Below are positions 9,401 through 17,647 of a stretch of DNA of 18,474 bases, piece by piece (position 1 is the first letter of the stretch; every line of letters starts with the position of its first letter). The notes beneath the pieces were generated by a model. The model did not search any database and had not been told where the DNA came from. It saw only the letters and a list, made by a program, of their open reading frames with translations. The position numbers were made by a program, and so were the translations under genes. Location of the stretch: contig MU624826.1 in assembly GCA_025349905.2 (NCBI GenBank), positions 1 to 18,474 of the forward strand, read 5' to 3'. This DNA comes from Blastocladiella britannica. Taxonomy: Eukaryota; Blastocladiomycota; Blastocladiomycetes; Blastocladiales; Blastocladiaceae.

Positions 9401-10731
9401 AAAGGCGTTTCTTCGGCAGTATCTCATCAACAACAAGTTTCCGGCAACATTGCAGCGGCGGATCTTGGATCAGGAGGAATTTGATTTCATTCACAAGAAG
9501 GGTATTCATTTTTTTTTCCTTTGCCGCTTTTTACTTGTTAGCTCACAAAATACTATCCCATAGGAATGGACACGGACAGCCTCTTTTCGTCGCTACCCAA
9601 GACTCTTCGCCAGGAAATCTTTACACACTTGTACTGGGAGCTTGTGAGCAAAGTGCCATTGTTTTCCAAGGCGGACGACACGTTTAAGTTGGCTCTGACC
9701 GAGCGCATCACAGCCATTACCGTGCAGGCAGGATTTTATGTACGCTTCAGTTCAATTCATGGATTTGACGGTAACTGACAGGGATCGTGCACAGATTTGC
9801 AAAGCGGGCGATGCGGGACAGGAAATGTACTTTATTCGCTCGGGCGGGGTCCACGTCATGCCGGGAGACGAGTCCAAGGTCTTTGTCACGCTGCAAGCCG
9901 GCTCCTTTTTCGGTGAAATCGCGCTCATGGGTATGATCCATTTTCAATTTACATTGTGCGAGTCTATATGTTTACGGAAAGAATATCAAAATAGAGGACT
10001 CCAAGCGCACGGCAACATGCAAAACGGCGAGCGAGACACAGCTCTGTGTGCTCCACAAGAATGACTTTTTGGACATTATGAAGGCGTTCCCAACAGTGGC
10101 GGAGCTAATTTACAAGCACGTCAAGGACACCAAGGAGGCCGATGCGAAACGCAAACTGCTCGAAGAGGCCGAGCGGCAACGCAAAGAAAACGAGGAAGCG
10201 GAACGCAAGGCCCGGTCGCAGGCCGATGCCAGGAGCAGGCATTTCTTGCACTCGGTGCGCGGCCTTCCCAGCAGCGGCGGGTCCCGCCGTGACATGTCGC
10301 CGCTGCCGCTCAGCAGCGCGAGAAAGATCCTGTCCAATCGGTCCATGATGTCGTCGTTCCGGTCGATTGCCGAGTCGCTGACTCGAGGAGGGGGCAGCAA
10401 CGGGCATAACACGTCGGGGGCCATCCCGCACGTGCCCTCGCCACCGCCGCCCGTACACCCGTATGGTCTAGGTGGTGCGGCTTCTCCCTCCGGCTCTACC
10501 ACCCCTACGAGTGGGCCCATGACGTCTCGGCGCAAGAACGGTTCTACGGATGGTCCACTGGTGCAAAAGTCTGCCTTTGACAACGGCCACGAAGCTATTC
10601 CTCGGTCCGGACCGCCTGCACCGCCGTCTGTCTCACATCAACCTGCATCGCCTGCTCCGCACCTCCAGTCGATGCATCGGGTCCGCAATTCGCCGATCCT
10701 CGAGAACGACACTGGCGAAGACGGAAAGTAA
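6467..10731 (+). CDS. Cyclic-nucleotide-gated cation channel (six-TM, C-linker, CNBD)
   Basis: A plasma- or ciliary-membrane channel opened by cyclic nucleotide. Nine exons: 6467-8580, 8657-8789, 8851-8940, 9000-9168, 9233-9301, 9382-9501, 9564-9739, 9795-9930 and 9995-10731. The introns are 55-80 bp and the product is 1247 residues. Residues 1 to about 540 are a Ser/Pro/Ala-rich, probably disordered tail. S1 is about 567-586, S2 about 592-612, and S2-S3 carries the CNG-like pattern ending in Cys-Ile-Pro-Ile-Asp-Trp. S4 (about 709-726) has two spaced arginines, Arg718 and Arg721. S5 (750-772) contains SHWNASVFWFIS. The pore loop reads VELVGEAGY at 815-823 instead of TVGYGD. S6 runs into IYGSIFGNLVSIV. 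The C-linker is about 859-925 and the CNBD about 925-1040, with FFGEIALM at 995-1002 and Arg1007-Thr1008. A charged coiled coil follows (about 1045-1083), then a Ser/Pro tail. The first intron (8581-8656) is the least certain. The gene is a candidate relative of the cGMP-gated channel described in Blastocladiella. Confidence 0.87.
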
Positions 10732-10822
10732 AAGTGCTATTTGATCGTGTAGTGCCATTTCCCATTGCCAAATCCTATGTGATAGATCCGACGAAATATA
10801 GAACATTCCCTTCCATATATTA
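10732..10822. other. Short convergent 3' spacer between CNG channel and BMT2
   Basis: Only 91 AT-rich bases separate the stop codons of these converging genes, so their 3' UTRs probably overlap. No canonical AATAAA is visible on the plus strand. Confidence 0.5.
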
Positions 10823-11998
10823 TCAAGGAAATACGATGGCAAAGTTGTTGCGGCCCTTGCCATCATTGACAACCGTCTTTTTCACTCCTCCACTACTACT
10901 TGAATTGAAATCATTGTTATACCGCAGCGTCCAGCGGTCAAGAGCGTGCTTGCCGCACCACTGCGGGTCAACCTTGATCATGCCGCACCACAGTTTGATG
11001 CTCCAGCGCTCGGCCACCAGCGTCGCCTGGATTCCGCGCTCGCTTCCGAGCAGGGTGTGCACCAGGTGATCGCGCGTCAAGTACCGCGAGTTGTCGAGGC
11101 ATGCCCGCGGCAAGCAAAGAGCAACGAGGCGCGGGCCGGCAGGATCGAGGTGTGCGGCCGCCTTGGCGAGCATGGCGCCGCGCGCCAGCGGAGTCGGCAA
11201 AAAGTTGACCACCAGCGACAGCGACACCACGTCGTACTGCGCGACTGCCTCGGGTGAAAGTGGCGTGGCCCACGCGCGCGGAATGGGCTGCACGGCAAAC
11301 TGGGACCAAGGGTGGGAAACGGCGCGGCCAGTCGTTGCTGTAGCTGCCGGGAACGGAAGGTGAAAGAAATCGCCTTGTTCCACGCCCTTGGCCATTGGGT
11401 GCAAGTCAATGGAGCGGACATGGCCAAGGACCTGGCGGGGACCCATGCGAGATGCGCGCGCGTACGCGGCGGGGCCCTCGAGGGCGCCAACGTCCAGGAG
11501 TCGCAGCTTTGCCATTTGGTTGCTGCATGCCCTCATGGTCTTTGCCGGGACCACGAACTCGTCCTTGTGTCCTTCCGCGTTGCCATCATCAAGGTCATCG
11601 TCGTCGTCGCTATCGTCGCCAGAACGAGGAGAAGCTGCATCAGCACCAGAACGAGCACCAGCAGTCAAGAACGCGTATTGTAACCACGACACCAGTAGCT
11701 CCGACGGATACTTTGTGGACTGAATTTTGAGCGACGCGTGTTGGTACGCGGCCAGCGCCGGCGAGTCGGCTTGGAGCAAATCGGTGGCACTCTTCGGAGC
11801 TGCCGACGCGTTTTTCGCCGCCCCCGAGGCTGGGGCGTGCAATAAGGCCTTGTTCTGCGCATGGAAGCTGGAAATGGCGACGCGTGCTCGGCGGGGCTTT
11901 GGGCCGGGGGGACCTCCGGTCGTCGCAGGTTTGGTGGCCAATGTCGCTCGGGCGGCCGAGGCCACAATGGGCGTCTTTTTCCTCCTTTGCTTGCCCAT
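10823..11998 (-). CDS. BMT2: 25S rRNA adenine-N1 methyltransferase Bmt2
   Basis: Bmt2 is a nucleolar SAM-dependent enzyme that makes m1A in helix 65 of the large-subunit rRNA (A2142 in yeast). This is a single-exon gene of 391 residues; yeast Bmt2 is about 337, the difference being an Ala/Gly-rich N-terminus and an acidic insert. Family signatures are the YQHASLKIQSTKYPSELLVSWLQ helix, the SAM-binding LRLLDVGALEG motif, an acidic Ile-Asp-Leu after the next strand, a Gly-Asp-Phe, then the highly characteristic DVVSLSLVVNFLP and RGAML, and CLPRACLDNSRY near the C-terminal third. I chose the Met at 11998 (MGKQRRKK, a basic nucleolar-type start). The in-frame Met at 12079 would add 27 residues with no family resemblance and leave only 35 bp to the divergent neighbour. 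Confidence 0.9.
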   Translation of the reverse strand: MGKQRRKKTPIVASAARATLATKPATTGGPPGPKPRRARVAISSFHAQNKALLHAPASGAAKNASAAPKSATDLLQADSPALAAYQHASLKIQSTKYPSELLVSWLQYAFLTAGARSGADAASPRSGDDSDDDDDLDDGNAEGHKDEFVVPAKTMRACSNQMAKLRLLDVGALEGPAAYARASRMGPRQVLGHVRSIDLHPMAKGVEQGDFFHLPFPAATATTGRAVSHPWSQFAVQPIPRAWATPLSPEAVAQYDVVSLSLVVNFLPTPLARGAMLAKAAAHLDPAGPRLVALCLPRACLDNSRYLTRDHLVHTLLGSERGIQATLVAERWSIKLWCGMIKVDPQWCGKHALDRWTLRYNNDFNSSSSGGVKKTVVNDGKGRNNFAIVFP

Positions 11999-12114
11999 TC
12001 CACGGTGTATATTTTGTCGATGGTCGTTTGTCGTTATCGAAGAGCTTTGGTTTGTATGGGAGTGAGCTCGAGAAGGCACTTTCTTTACCGTATTGCGAAA
12101 GATAAAAATTCATT
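11999..12114. promoter_or_regulatory. Bidirectional promoter between BMT2 and the FIST-like gene
   Basis: These 116 bp separate two divergent start codons, so the genes must share a promoter region. No clear TATA box is seen. The sequence next to the plus-strand start (GATAAAAATTCATT) is AT-rich. Confidence 0.5.
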
Positions 12115-13353
12115 ATGGCATCGGTTCTCAAGTACGCCGTCTCGGTCGCCCAGATGGCGCGGCCGGCATTCCTGCGTGGACTGGTTAAAGAAGCAGCAAA
12201 CAAAAACGCTGCACCTCCACTCGTGGTTGGCGTATTGACGCTCCCCTCCTCCGATGATCCTGCTGGAGCTCCTGGAAACCACGTCCTCTCCCTGCGCGCC
12301 CCACCCTCCTTGGCCTGGTACCCGGTGCACGAGCAGACGTGGACGACCGAGCTGACCTCCCTTGGCCGCTGGCGCCCCGTTAACGGTGCAAACAACTCTG
12401 GTCCTCTACAAGAGCAGCAGAAGCAAGTGCTCGCCCCACTGGCATCCCCGCCGGTGCTGCTCCTCGGTGCCGCCGACGACTCGCACGGTGCTGTCAAACA
12501 CCTGAACAGTGCCACGGGCGAGGGAGCGGCGGTGGTGGTGGTCGCGGGATCGGCGCCCTTTGTCGCGGGCACGCGAGCAGTCATGTACTGTTCCGCCGTG
12601 CTTTCCGCGTGGGATCCGGCGCATGCATCGCAGGGCCTGGTCGGAGCGGCACTCGTAGCCACCAACAAGGACGGATCCAACGACGAGGAGGTTACTCACA
12701 CCGAGGTGTCAGTCCAGTACCGCGGTCTCGTGCCTCTGGGCCCGCGCGTCACGGTTGCACGCGCAGCTGGAAACGTGGTCCTGGAGCTGGATGCCAGCAG
12801 TGCCGATGCGACCGTTCCGACCGCGGTTCTGCTCAAGCAGCTGGCGGCGCGCGTTGGAACGCGCAGCAAGGACGGCGCTGTCTATGCGGCCGTGTACGAA
12901 CCCGATTCTGTACGTCGAGATCCATTTCAAGGTTTTTGGTACCGAAAAAACCAACCACTTCCAGGTGTAGAATCACACCGATGGGCCCACGGTCGTGGTG
13001 GAGATCTCGGCCGGAGATCCTTCGCGGGGATCCTTAGCATTGGCGACTCAGTGGCAGCAGGCTGACGTGTGGTCGCTAGCGCCAGGGACTGGGATCCGCT
13101 TTTTCGAAGCAGGTACGTCCATGATTTTGCAGGCACTTCGAATTTATTAATATAAAAAAAGACAGGCAACCAACCCAAGTACGCCATCCCGACCTTGACC
13201 GTCAACGGTTGCACGATTCCATGCGAGCACGGTATCATTGCACGCGCACCCGGCCAGCGTCTTGCCATGCTCCACGGCGCCCATGCGCACGTCACTGTCA
13301 CCACGGCGGCATTGGAGACCGACCTGCTGCGAGTGATGCCTGCGGACAGTTGA
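12115..13353 (+). CDS. FIST-domain-like protein
   Basis: Three exons: 12115-12909, 12971-13112 and 13166-13353. The introns are 61 bp (phase 0) and 53 bp (phase 1), and both donors read GTACGT. The spliced product is 374 residues. The best diagnostic stretch is in exon 1: an SVQYRGLVPLGPRVTVARA segment followed by GNVVLELDA. This matches the pattern at the FIST_N/FIST_C junction, where the family has a Gly-x-x-Pro-Leu/Ile-Gly, a VT strand and an ILELDG strand. FIST domains occur in bacterial signalling proteins and in the F-box protein FBXO22 and are thought to bind small ligands. No F-box is visible here. Without splicing the reading frame breaks at the first intron, so an unspliced ORF call (ending at 13065) is wrong. 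The C-terminal part of about 60 residues has no family match that I can recognise. Function unknown. Confidence 0.62.
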
Positions 13354-13414
13354 AGTTCATCGTTGGGGAGCTCAATAATTCATGCCGTCGTCCGTGTGGG
13401 GAAAATACAAGCTT

Positions 13415-13420
13415 AATAAA
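13415..13420 (+). terminator. AATAAA poly(A) signal of the FIST-like gene
   Basis: A canonical AATAAA hexamer 62 bases after the stop codon, followed by a G-rich stretch. Confidence 0.55.
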
Positions 13421-13647
13421 AAGGGAGAGTATGGGGTTCGGCAGTGATCTGGAACCGGTTGGAAGTGGGGTGGGTTGGGAAGTGTTGGGGAAACAGTAAG
13501 GTGGGGAGATCAGTGCCCAATGTCTGTTATCCTCAGCCTACATCATCTCGCTCACTTTTTTAAACGACGACGCTTGACTCCCCACCAACCCCATATACCC
13601 ACCAAGTTTTTCCCTGGGCATTTTGACTGGTCGCGCTTGCTCAGCTC

Positions 13648-13654
13648 TATAAAG
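13648..13654 (+). promoter_or_regulatory. TATA box of the desaturase gene
   Basis: TATAAAG lies about 60 bases upstream of the desaturase ATG in otherwise GC-rich sequence. The spacing suits a TATA promoter with a 5' UTR of about 30 bases. Confidence 0.6.
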
Positions 13655-13712
13655 TCGGCGGCGATTCCCTTCGAGTGTAGGCAACCGAATCCCCAACAGA
13701 TTTCCGAAAAAA

Positions 13713-14985
13713 ATGGCAACAACAACAGAAACAACACCAACTGCAGATCGCAAGTACTCCGTCAACTGGCCGCAGGCCATCTTCCTTTTGGCCACGCCAG
13801 CACTTGCCGTGTATGGTCTCATGACCGTCCCACTGCAGCTGCGCACGTTTGTTTGGGCATTTACCTACTACATGATCACTGGTCTCGGCATCACTGCTGG
13901 CTACCATCGGCTGTGGGCACACAAGTCATACGACGCTGGACTTCCCTACCAGATCTGGATGGCTCTTGCCGGTGCCGGTGCGGTCGAGGGCTCGATCCGC
14001 TGGTGGTATGTAATGTTTTACGATCCTTTACTAAAACTGGAGCTAACCAAATATAAACAAAAACAGGTCCCGCGGACACCGCGCCCACCACCGCTACACG
14101 GACACGGAAAAGGACCCCTACAACGCACACCGCGGCCTGTTCTGGGCCCACATTGGCTGGATGCTGGTCAAGCCGTCTGGCGACAAGCGCGAGGCGCTGG
14201 GCCGCGTCGAGATGCAGGACCTGGACCGCGACCCGATCGTCAAGCTCCAGCACAAGCTATACGTGCCGCTTGCGCTGTTCATGGCGTTTGCGTTCCCGTC
14301 GCTGGTGGCTGGGCTCGGCTGGGGCGACTACCTCGGCGGGTTCCTGTTTGCTGGGGTCGCCCGACTCGTGTTTGTGCACCACGCAACGTTCTGCGTCAAC
14401 TCGCTCGCGCACTACCTCGGCGACGCCACGTACGACGACATTCGCACCCCGCGCGACCACTGGATGACCGCGCTCGTGACGTTCGGCGAGGGCATGCACA
14501 ACTTCCACCACGAGTTCCCTAACGACTACCGCAACGCCGTGCTCTGGCACCAGTACGATCCGACCAAGTGGCTCATCTACGTCGCGTCGCTGATTGGCCT
14601 CACCTACAACCTCAAGCACTTCCCGTCCAACGAGATTCGTAAAGGCGCGCTGCTCATGTCCGAGAAGAAGAACCTGGCCGTCCGCCACTCGCTCGACTGG
14701 GGCGTCGATGTCAACGACTTGCCCTCGTGGGACCGCGAGCGGTTCGCCGAGGAGCTCAAGCTCAACCCGGCGATGCTGGTGATCGACGGTGTCGCACACG
14801 ACGTGTCGTTGTTCATTCAGGACCACCCAGGAGGCTCCAACTACCTCAAGGCGTACTTCGGGAAAGAGGCCAGCTCTGCATTTAACGGCGGGGTCTACAA
14901 GCACTCGACGGCTGCGCGGAATCTCATGACGCGGATGCGTGTCGCGCAGATCGAGGGCATGGCGCCGGCCGTTGCTGCCGAGTAA
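13713..14985 (+). CDS. Acyl-CoA delta-9 desaturase with C-terminal cytochrome b5 domain (Ole1 type)
   Basis: An ER-membrane di-iron enzyme that puts the first double bond into stearoyl- and palmitoyl-CoA, taking electrons from its own cytochrome b5. Two exons: 13713-14005 and 14067-14985. The 61-bp intron has a GTATGT donor, a GCTAACC branch-like sequence and an ACAG acceptor. The spliced product is 403 residues, shorter than yeast Ole1 (510) because the N-terminal extension is small. The three histidine boxes are all present: HRLWAH at 65-70, HRAHH at 102-106 and HNFHH at 242-246, with NSLAH before the third. The intron splits the codon just before the RGHRAHH box. Hydrophobic segments flank box 1 and lie at about 175-215. 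The b5 domain has HPGG at 351-354 (first haem ligand His351) and a GGVYKHS motif supplying the second, His377. Confidence 0.95.
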
Positions 14986-15070
14986 TTTTTTTTTTATTTT
15001 TCGTGTTTGTCGGATGGTGGTCTGGCGTGTGTATAATAATATCAACTTCTTTTCACATGGAGAGAAAAAA
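14986..15070. other. Short convergent 3' spacer between desaturase and W-rich repeat gene
   Basis: Only 85 bases separate the two stop codons. They contain a T-rich tract just after the desaturase stop, and no canonical AATAAA on either strand that I can see. Confidence 0.5.
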
Positions 15071-16939
15071 TCAGTATATATTCGTGTATGCCCACTCGTA
15101 ATCCAGCCCGCGCTCCTGAGCCGCTGCAGAGAACCATTGCCATCCAAGTTGGAGGCTGGTCTTGTGGGGAACCCGGATTGGAACGCCTGCACTAACGTGA
15201 AATTCGATCCACCATTCAATGACAGGGCGGCGGTTGCGCTCAAGCGCATGCTTGAATGCCAGCGGCGCAGTGCGCAAAATGAGGTCAAATGGGAGTAAAG
15301 CAGCCCACCAGTCCAAGTTGGCGATCGAGGAGAGGTTGCTGGCCGTCACGAGCGCACGTCGGCACTGACAAAATATGGGATCATGTCCATGGGCTGCGGC
15401 AAACTGGCCCCAAAATGCAATGATCGGAACCGACGCCGAGGTTTCCAAAAAGAACTCAAGGTGCCTCAAATAATAAGTGCTGGTTTTCGGGCGCTCTGCC
15501 AGTACATGTTCTTGCCACCACAAGAGCGTGCACAAGTGATCGTAGCGCGTAGCCTCGCGCAAAATGTGCATCCAATCGCGATGATGTAGACACCAGTGTG
15601 TATGCCACCATTTGAGTATATTCAATTGATTGTGTCTCGCCAAATAAACAATGTCCAGAGTCGATAAGCGAGGTCGGCCGCTCGTAGTACCATAGGCCAG
15701 TTCGCGGCGAGCCCATACCCACTCCAGTATCGATTCGTGGCCGTACTTGAGAGCATAGCTGACCAGGTGCTGGAAATTGAGCTCTTTGGCAAAATCAGGC
15801 GAGTTGGCCCATGCCCAATTTAGGAGATCATCGCGGCTGGCGATTCCAGCTATGTACGGGATCTGGCGGACCCATGTCGTTGGCCAGTTGTGGACGATAC
15901 CAGTCTCCCACCACCAGCTGATGTATTCCACGGTGGTGCCTTCATGCAAAGCGAGTAATGAGCTCCAGTTTTTCATGGCAGGGGCCCCAGCGAACATTGG
16001 GCGGCTGGCAAGGTGAGCCACGACCCACTCCACCAAATCGCTACGGCCCTGCTGGAGCAGATAAGTGGCAAACTGGGTCCCGAATTGCTGGCAGACGTAG
16101 TCATCGTGCGCGACAAAGTGAGCCAGGATCCAGTCCAGCACGTGGACCTGCGTGGTAAACGTAGGTGTGCGCTTGCCATACAAACGCAGCATGTAGCTCA
16201 GCTCAATGTGCTGGGGACGGGAACCCTCGGCCCACAGCCAGTCCATTGCGTCAATGTGTCCGTGCTGGACCAGGATATTCATGATTCTGACCCAGTGTGG
16301 TCTGCGCTCATCCTCGTTGAGGTCCTGGCAGAGCGCCCGCCACCACAGCGCGAGGATCGGCCGGTGACCGCGCTCGGCAGCGCTCGGCCCGATCCAGTCC
16401 CAGTGCATGTGTTCTGGGCAATGGGAGACGCACCACTCGATCGCGTGCCGGTGGCCGTTTAGGCTTGCCGCAGCTTGAATGTGCATCAGCATGTTGGTTT
16501 GCTTCTGAGGGACAAGCACCTGGGCCATAAACCATTCCAACACGGATAAGTGACCAGCGGAGCCGACCGCGGTGCCAAGCTCGCGAGAGATCCAGGTATT
16601 CCGAGCAATTGTGGCGTTGCCAAAGTGTGTCCAGCACCAGCGGAGCATGGGAATATCATTGTGGAGCGTGGTCCAGTGGAGGACCGGGAGGAAATTGTCG
16701 ACAACGAGCCCGCGGGGGTACAATGGCAGCAGTAGCTGCGCGTGGCCATGCTTGGCGGCCAGACAGGGACCAAACTCGGGCAAAGCGCGGGCAAGAGCAT
16801 ATTGTGTGAGGTGAGGTGTTTCGGCACGGGAGAGCACATGGAGGAGGTCCGCAATTTCGCTGGCGTTGCTGGCGAGGGCCACTGCAAAGTCGAGGAACCG
16901 GGACGCGACATCAATTATCATTTTTTTTTGCGTGTCCAA
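15071..16939 (-). CDS. W-rich ankyrin-like solenoid repeat protein, 622 residues
   Basis: A single-exon gene. The protein is a string of degenerate units of roughly 30-50 residues, each ending in a pattern like Gly-His-x-x-(Ala/Val)-(Leu/Ile)-(Glu/Asp)-Trp-(Leu/Val/Trp). Examples are GHLSVLEWF, GHIDAMDWLW, GRSDLVEWVV, GHESILEWVW, NQLNILKWW and SIANLDWW. At least a dozen units are recognisable from about residue 125 to the end. The architecture resembles ankyrin-type helical solenoids, which serve as protein-binding scaffolds. The consensus is not the classical ankyrin TPLHxA, and no F-box, kinase or membrane segment is visible. The start at 16939 gives MDTQKKM; the Met at 16921 is an equally possible start. 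It lies tandem with the 29-residue repeat gene on the same strand, and the two are probably distant members of one lineage-expanded family. Confidence 0.75.
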   Translation of the reverse strand: MDTQKKMIIDVASRFLDFAVALASNASEIADLLHVLSRAETPHLTQYALARALPEFGPCLAAKHGHAQLLLPLYPRGLVVDNFLPVLHWTTLHNDIPMLRWCWTHFGNATIARNTWISRELGTAVGSAGHLSVLEWFMAQVLVPQKQTNMLMHIQAAASLNGHRHAIEWCVSHCPEHMHWDWIGPSAAERGHRPILALWWRALCQDLNEDERRPHWVRIMNILVQHGHIDAMDWLWAEGSRPQHIELSYMLRLYGKRTPTFTTQVHVLDWILAHFVAHDDYVCQQFGTQFATYLLQQGRSDLVEWVVAHLASRPMFAGAPAMKNWSSLLALHEGTTVEYISWWWETGIVHNWPTTWVRQIPYIAGIASRDDLLNWAWANSPDFAKELNFQHLVSYALKYGHESILEWVWARRELAYGTTSGRPRLSTLDIVYLARHNQLNILKWWHTHWCLHHRDWMHILREATRYDHLCTLLWWQEHVLAERPKTSTYYLRHLEFFLETSASVPIIAFWGQFAAAHGHDPIFCQCRRALVTASNLSSIANLDWWAALLPFDLILRTAPLAFKHALERNRRPVIEWWIEFHVSAGVPIRVPHKTSLQLGWQWFSAAAQERGLDYEWAYTNIY

Positions 16940-17250
16940 TGAATGACGAAAGAACCTGTCACACTCGGGTCAGGGGGAAAGGCAGGGCAGTGCCGGTTCG
17001 GGGGGGTTCGAGGTAGGTCCGGGGAAAAAGGGTCAAATGTATTAAATAAACAATTGACTTGCGACACTGGACCAAAGACAGATGGATCCACGTCGCAAAT
17101 CCTCTACTTGAACACGCTTGTGACACTGAGCGTCACACTGGTCGGTGCGCAAGATGCGGTCGCGCTGTGTTCCCTCTTCCTTTGATTCTCCTCTCTTGAT
17201 TTGGGCGGGGCCGAGCCAATTGGTCCCATAAATACATCGGTTGCATTGGG

Positions 17251-17265
17251 AAAAAAAAAAAAAAA
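17251..17265 (+). repeat. A15 homopolymer tract
   Basis: Fifteen consecutive A residues on the plus strand in the intergenic spacer. Possibly a nucleosome-depleting poly(dA:dT) element of the upstream region of the 622-residue gene. Confidence 0.85.
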
Positions 17266-17610
17266 GGAATGGATGGTGGTGGTGGCGGTGCTTGGGCACT
17301 TGATGCAGGGGCTTGCGAGTCGCGGGAAAGGTGACAGTACTGCGATTGCACATGAGAGATTGCTTGTGAGAGATTGCTTGCCAAGGGGCTGGTGGAGGGC
17401 CGCCGATGGGTAGGGTCTGTTGTGTTCGTGTTTGTGTGTCGTGTGAGAATTTGGCGCAAGTGCAAGTGGTGGGACAAAGTCTGGACGGAAATAGCCCAAA
17501 CCGACAGTGACAACACACCAAGAACGAGAACAAAACAAGAACGAGCGCAAAACAAAACAAAACAAATCAAGAACGCCAGTCCTGCTTAATGGAAGAGTGA
17601 ATTTTCATTT

Positions 17611-17616
17611 TTTATT
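17611..17616 (-). terminator. AATAAA poly(A) signal of the 29-residue repeat gene
   Basis: Minus-strand AATAAA about 32 bases beyond the stop codon. A second AATAAA (17642-17647) directly abuts the stop. Either could direct 3' end formation. Confidence 0.5.
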
Positions 17617-17647
17617 TCAAAAAAAAACCACGTCGTGCGGATTTATT

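Larger units (their letters stand above)
13354..13712. promoter_or_regulatory. Spacer with FIST-like 3' UTR and desaturase promoter
   Basis: A 359-bp spacer between two genes in the same direction. Its left part contains a poly(A) signal and G-rich sequence. Its right part contains pyrimidine-rich DNA and a TATA box. The desaturase 5' UTR ends in an A-rich GAAAAAA directly before the ATG, a strong eukaryotic start context. Confidence 0.6.
16940..17647. other. Intergenic spacer between the two repeat-protein genes
   Basis: About 700 bases with no convincing gene. It should contain the promoter of the minus-strand 622-residue gene and the 3' UTR of the minus-strand gene to its right. A 15-base A tract lies at 17251-17265, and a TATA-like AT-rich patch near 17038-17056 is about 100 bases upstream of the 622-residue gene. 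Three overlapping minus-strand ORFs (17042-17570) share one pyrimidine-rich stretch, look like low-complexity noise and have no recognisable domain. Confidence 0.5.

Noticed and set aside
11999..12079. Upstream in-frame Met at 12079 as the BMT2 start
   Set aside because: It would leave 35 bp to the divergent gene, and the added residues are Ser/His/Asn-rich without family similarity. MGKQRRKK at 11998 is a better start.
11640..12680. Minus-strand ORF of 346 codons overlapping BMT2 and the FIST-like gene
   Set aside because: It crosses the BMT2 N-terminus, the shared promoter and the antisense of FIST exon 1, and has no family resemblance.
14257..15288. Minus-strand ORF of 343 codons antisense to the desaturase
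   Set aside because: The plus strand encodes the intact cytochrome b5 domain and third His box. The antisense frame is Arg/Val/His-rich with no domain.
17042..17570. Three overlapping minus-strand ORFs of 145-172 codons starting with hydrophobic residues (signal-peptide-like)
   Set aside because: All three frames of one pyrimidine-rich stretch are open and start at almost the same place, which is the mark of composition, not coding. No domain or splice pattern supports them.
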